Part shown: positions 61,326 through 64,000 of the stretch, piece after piece
How the letters are laid out: every line of letters begins with the position of its first letter
Position numbering within the stretch: position 1 is the first letter of the stretch
Assembly: GCF_002159975.1 (NCBI RefSeq)
Contig: NZ_NFJR01000004.1
Location: 124,001 to 188,000, forward strand
Direction of reading: 5' to 3'
Length of the DNA: 64,000 nt
Origin: Barnesiella sp. An22
Lineage (GTDB): Bacteria; Bacteroidota; Bacteroidia; Bacteroidales; Barnesiellaceae
Position numbers and translations under genes: made by a program
The notes under the pieces: generated by a model
Seen by the model: the letters and a program-made list of their open reading frames with translations, nothing else
Told to the model about the DNA's origin: nothing
The model's database searches: none

Positions 61326-61973
61326 ATGAAAAATTCCTTTTTTAGCCGATTCACCCCCAAAGAACCCAAGTTTTTCCCTTTGTTGAAACAGTTGTCCGAG
61401 GTGCTGGTTGCCTCGTCGGCCGTACTGGTGGAGAGTATGGACCACGACAAATCCGACGAGCGCGATGCCTACTACAAACGTATCAAAGACCTGGAGCGTG
61501 AGGGCGACCGCCTGGCGCATCGTATCTTCGACGAACTGGGTACCACCTTCATTACCCCCTTCGACCGGGAGGACATACAGGCGTTGGCTTCGCACATGGA
61601 CGATGTAATCGACGGCATAAACAGTTGCGCCAAACGTATCTCGATTTACAATCCGCATGCCATTGGGGCAACCGGCAAGGAGTTGAGCCTGCTGGTACAG
61701 CAGGAGGCCGATTGCATCTGCAAGGCGATGGACGAGCTCGAGCGTTTCCGCAAGAACCCCACCCGGTTGCGCGAGTACTGCTCCCGGTTGCACGACATCG
61801 AGAACCAGGCCGACGATGTGTATGAACTCTTCATCAAACGGTTGTTCGAGGAGGAGAAAGATTGCATCGAACTGATCAAGGTGAAAGAGATCATGCAGAT
61901 ACTCGAGAAGACTACCGACTCGGCCGAGCATGTGGGCAAGGTGTTGCGGACGTTGATTGTGAAATATGCCTAA
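61326..61973 (+). CDS. DUF47/PhoU-like phosphate transport accessory protein
   Basis: A 215-aa all-helical protein of the PhoU-related DUF47 (YkaA/Pit accessory) family. Repeated E-x-x-x-D motifs are visible in L-E-R-E-G-D-R-L-A-H, F-D-R-E-D-I-Q-A-L, D-D-V-I-D-G-I and I-E-N-Q-A-D-D-V-Y, which bind metals in the family. It is 12 bp before the phosphate transporter gene and probably regulates it. An open extension of 23 codons is not used. Confidence 0.9.
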   Translation: MKNSFFSRFTPKEPKFFPLLKQLSEVLVASSAVLVESMDHDKSDERDAYYKRIKDLEREGDRLAHRIFDELGTTFITPFDREDIQALASHMDDVIDGINSCAKRISIYNPHAIGATGKELSLLVQQEADCICKAMDELERFRKNPTRLREYCSRLHDIENQADDVYELFIKRLFEEEKDCIELIKVKEIMQILEKTTDSAEHVGKVLRTLIVKYA

Positions 61974-61985
61974 CGACCGGGTGCC

Positions 61986-63002
61986 ATGGAGTTGCTGATT
62001 ATTATCATAGTTCTGGCGCTGTTGTTCGACTTTATCAACGGCTTTCACGATGCCGCCAACTCGATAGCGACCATCGTATCGACCAAGGTGCTCACCCCCT
62101 TTCAGGCGGTGTTGTGGGCGGCCTTCTTCAACTTTGTTGCCTTCTTCATAGCCAAGTACATCATCGGCGGATTCGGTATTGCCAACACCGTGTCCAAGAC
62201 GGTAGTCGAGGAGTTTATCACCCTGCCTATCATTCTGTCGGGTGTCATTGCCGCCATCATCTGGAACCTCTTCACCTGGTGGAAAGGCATCCCCTCCTCG
62301 TCGTCGCATACCCTTATCGGCGGCTTTGCCGGGGCGGCCATCATGGCCAGCGGCTTCGGGGCCATACAGCTCAACATCATTCTCAAGATAGCTGCCTTCA
62401 TCTTTCTGGCTCCCTTTATCGGTATGGTGGTAGCTTTCGGCTTCACGATACTGGTGTTGCATATTTGCCGCCGGGCCAATCCGCACAAGGCCGAGGTGTG
62501 GTTCAAGCGGTTGCAGCTGGTCTCGTCGGCCATGTTCAGCATAGGCCACGGCCTGAACGACTCGCAGAAGGTGATGGGTATTATCGCCGCCGCCCTCATT
62601 GCGGCTCACTCGCTGGGGCTGGGTGCGGGTATCGACAGCATAGCCGACCTGCCCAACTGGGTAGCCTTCTCGTGCTTCACGGCCATCTCGCTGGGTACCA
62701 TGTCGGGCGGTTGGAAGATTGTCAAGACCATGGGTACCAAGATTACCAAGGTGACCCCGCTCGAAGGGGTGGTAGCCGAAACGGCCGGAGCCTTTACCCT
62801 CTACCTGACCGAGTTCCTGAAGATTCCGGTGAGCACGACCCATACCATCACGGGTGCCATCATCGGCGTGGGTGCCACCAAGCGGCTCTCGGCCGTGCGT
62901 TGGGGTGTGACCAAGGACCTGTGGGTGGCCTGGATTCTCACCATCCCGGTGAGCGCCCTGCTGGCCGCCGGCATCTATTGGGTGGTCTCTCTCTTTGTGT
63001 AG
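61986..63002 (+). CDS. PiT-family inorganic phosphate transporter
   Basis: A 338-aa inner-membrane transporter with about 10 helices. The two PiT signatures are present: D-F-I-N-G-F-H-D-A-A-N-S-I-A near residue 20, and P-V-S-T-T-H-T-I-T-G-A-I-I-G-V-G near 285. It uses cation-coupled uptake of phosphate (probably as metal-phosphate). Co-transcribed with the DUF47 gene. Confidence 0.93.
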   Translation: MELLIIIIVLALLFDFINGFHDAANSIATIVSTKVLTPFQAVLWAAFFNFVAFFIAKYIIGGFGIANTVSKTVVEEFITLPIILSGVIAAIIWNLFTWWKGIPSSSSHTLIGGFAGAAIMASGFGAIQLNIILKIAAFIFLAPFIGMVVAFGFTILVLHICRRANPHKAEVWFKRLQLVSSAMFSIGHGLNDSQKVMGIIAAALIAAHSLGLGAGIDSIADLPNWVAFSCFTAISLGTMSGGWKIVKTMGTKITKVTPLEGVVAETAGAFTLYLTEFLKIPVSTTHTITGAIIGVGATKRLSAVRWGVTKDLWVAWILTIPVSALLAAGIYWVVSLFV

Positions 63003-63063
63003 TGGCAAATATTGCAGATATTCGAATATAAATTTACAATTTGAATAAAAAGTTGGAAAATAA

Positions 63064-63094
63064 TTTGCATTTTGTTTTTAAAGCGCTATATTTG
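63064..63094 (+). promoter_or_regulatory. his operon promoter
   Basis: TTTG (63064-63067), 19-bp spacer, TATATTTG (63087-63094). It matches the consensus exactly and lies 23 bp before the leader peptide ATG. Confidence 0.85.
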
Positions 63095-63116
63095 TCGTGA
63101 ATTATAATTGAGCATT

Positions 63117-63179
63117 ATGTTGTTTCTATCGTTGCATCATCACCATCATTTGCATATTCCTCGCAGAGGGGTACGGTGA
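63117..63179 (+). CDS. hisL: his operon leader peptide
   Basis: A 20-codon frame ATG-TTG-TTT... to TGA. Codons 7-11 and 13 are histidine (CAT/CAC), six His in seven codons. The stop lies 38 bp before the terminator stem. Position between a perfect promoter and hisG, the His run, and the terminator together identify an attenuation leader peptide. Ribosome stalling at His codons under histidine shortage would then allow hisG transcription. Confidence 0.85.
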   Translation: MLFLSLHHHHHLHIPRRGVR

Positions 63180-63216
63180 GTCGTGCATGTAGAAATGGCA
63201 TGGAGAATATTTATAT

Positions 63217-63248
63217 AGGCTTACCGTAGTTGCGGTAAGCCTTTTTTC
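63217..63248 (+). terminator. his attenuator terminator
   Basis: AGGCTTACCG (63217-63226) pairs with CGGTAAGCCT (63233-63242), followed by TTTTTCTT. It lies 21 bp upstream of the hisG ATG, between leader peptide and hisG. Confidence 0.85.
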
Positions 63249-63268
63249 TTTTAAAAAAGAGTTGAAGC

Positions 63269-64000
63269 ATGTTGCGAATTGCCATTCAGTCGAAGGGGCG
63301 CCTCTATGAAGAGTCGATGGCCCTGTTGGAAGAGGCCGGCATCAAGTTGCCGGGCGGAAAGCGAACCCTGTTGGTCTCGGCGCGGAACTTCCCGGTCGAG
63401 GTGTTGTTTTTGCGAGACGACGATATACCCGAGTCGGTCGCCTCGGGGGTAGCCGATGTAGGTATCGTGGGTTTGAACGAGGTGTTGGAGAAACGCTGTC
63501 CCGTAGGGGTGCTCAAGAAGTTGGGCTTTGGACGATGCCGCCTTTCGCTGGCTATCCCGCAGGACGTGGACTACCCGGGCCTCGGTTGGTTTTCGGGGCG
63601 CAAGATAGCCACCTCGTATCCCGGTATCCTCTCCGATTTTCTGCACCGCAACGGCATCGAGGCCGATATTCACGTGATAGCCGGGTCGGTCGAGATTGCC
63701 CCCGGCATTCGCCTGGCCGATGCTATTTTCGATATAGTGAGCTCGGGCAGTACGCTGGTGAGCAACCGGCTGAAGGAGGTAGAGCAGGTGGTCGAGTCGG
63801 AGGCGGTGCTTATCGGTACCGATTCGCTGTCGGACGAAAAACAGGAGATTCTCGACGAGCTCCTCTTCCGTTTCGAGTCGGTGCAGGCGGCCGATGGCAA
63901 GAAGTATATCCTGATGAATGTGCCGCAAACGCGGCTGGCCGACGTGCTTGCCGTGTTGCCGGGCATCAAGAGCCCCACGGTCATGCCTTTGGCCGATCCG
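63269..64000 (+). CDS. hisG: ATP phosphoribosyltransferase, 5' part
   Basis: First enzyme of histidine synthesis, joining ATP and PRPP; 244 codons are in the window and the gene runs past its end. The start I-A-I-Q-S-K-G-R-L, A-D-V-G-I-V-G-L-N-E, and the PRPP loop D-I-V-S-S-G-S-T-L are typical. The segment after about 210 (S-V-Q-A-A-D-G-K-K-Y-I-L-M-N-V-P) begins the C-terminal regulatory ACT-like domain. It is thus the long, histidine-inhibited form that works without HisZ. It is the first structural gene after the attenuator. Confidence 0.95.
   Translation, partial: MLRIAIQSKGRLYEESMALLEEAGIKLPGGKRTLLVSARNFPVEVLFLRDDDIPESVASGVADVGIVGLNEVLEKRCPVGVLKKLGFGRCRLSLAIPQDVDYPGLGWFSGRKIATSYPGILSDFLHRNGIEADIHVIAGSVEIAPGIRLADAIFDIVSSGSTLVSNRLKEVEQVVESEAVLIGTDSLSDEKQEILDELLFRFESVQAADGKKYILMNVPQTRLADVLAVLPGIKSPTVMPLADP

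Noticed and set aside
1-64000. CRISPR array, insertion sequence, prophage or integrative element
   Set aside because: No regularly spaced repeat-spacer series, transposase, integrase or phage gene was found. The only tandem repeat is the proS array.

Overview
The window comes from a member of the Bacteroidales, most likely an intestinal anaerobe. The evidence is the recurrent Bacteroidetes promoter pattern (-33 TTTG, 19-20 bp, -7 TAnnTTTG), general lack of Shine-Dalgarno sequences, an archaeal-type short prolyl-tRNA synthetase, SusC/OMP-like outer-membrane beta-barrel proteins, and a gadB/glsA/K-channel/gadC acid-resistance cluster of the Bacteroides kind. Base composition is clearly above 50% GC. 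A Barnesiella-like genome is a guess, not a determination. No insertion sequence, prophage, CRISPR array or conjugative element was seen.

Layout. 1-2819: end of a capsule/exopolysaccharide export locus (Wza end, Wzc kinase). 3060-8792: flavodiiron protein, aquaporin, serC-serA, rarA. 8968-18428: secreted sialidase, a Spy-like periplasmic protein, clpB, an exported unknown, tgt-lptG-type permease, and an ECF sigma factor. 18586-24096: a five-gene minus-strand operon (ABC ATPase, permease, YtrA-type GntR regulator, membrane-anchored unknown, outer-membrane beta-barrel). 24276-30204: an acidic small protein, OmpA-like protein, a tandem promoter-hairpin repeat array in front of proS, an exported unknown, and an OPA-type organophosphate transporter. 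30292-35229: glutamate/GABA acid-resistance genes with an ion channel. 35454-41671: three transporters, then a NahK-like sugar kinase with a TIM-barrel epimerase-like protein and an esterase. 41985-44188: punA, thiL, tRNA-Phe. 44368-49503: AraC regulator, a truncated transporter, a structured non-coding region, a LytTR regulator with a membrane protein, and two exported hydrolase-type proteins. 49659-60412: a full [NiFe]-hydrogenase locus in two divergent operons (hypC-D-E-hyaA-B-C-D leftward, hypF-A-B-methyltransferase rightward). 60399-64000: mnmD, a DUF47/PiT phosphate uptake pair, and the start of the his operon with a His-rich leader peptide and attenuator.

How the parts work together. 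The hydrogenase small subunit carries the six-cysteine proximal-cluster signature known from oxygen-tolerant enzymes. Together with the flavodiiron protein this suggests an anaerobe equipped for passing oxygen exposure. The sialidase and the N-acetylhexosamine-kinase-like gene fit host-glycan foraging, and the glutaminase/decarboxylase/antiporter set fits acid resistance with GABA release.

The most notable non-coding signals are four. (1) A 21-bp-periodic direct-repeat operator occurs twice around the LytTR gene pair at the same distance (39 bp) from two -7 boxes. The second promoter faces a roughly 400-bp structured region with no convincing gene. (2) An 87-bp tandem repeat upstream of proS, with a diverged relative upstream of punA, carries a hairpin whose 3' arm contains the -33 box and shows a compensatory change. 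(3) The his leader. (4) Twin TGACAAAATGTC palindromes upstream of clpB.
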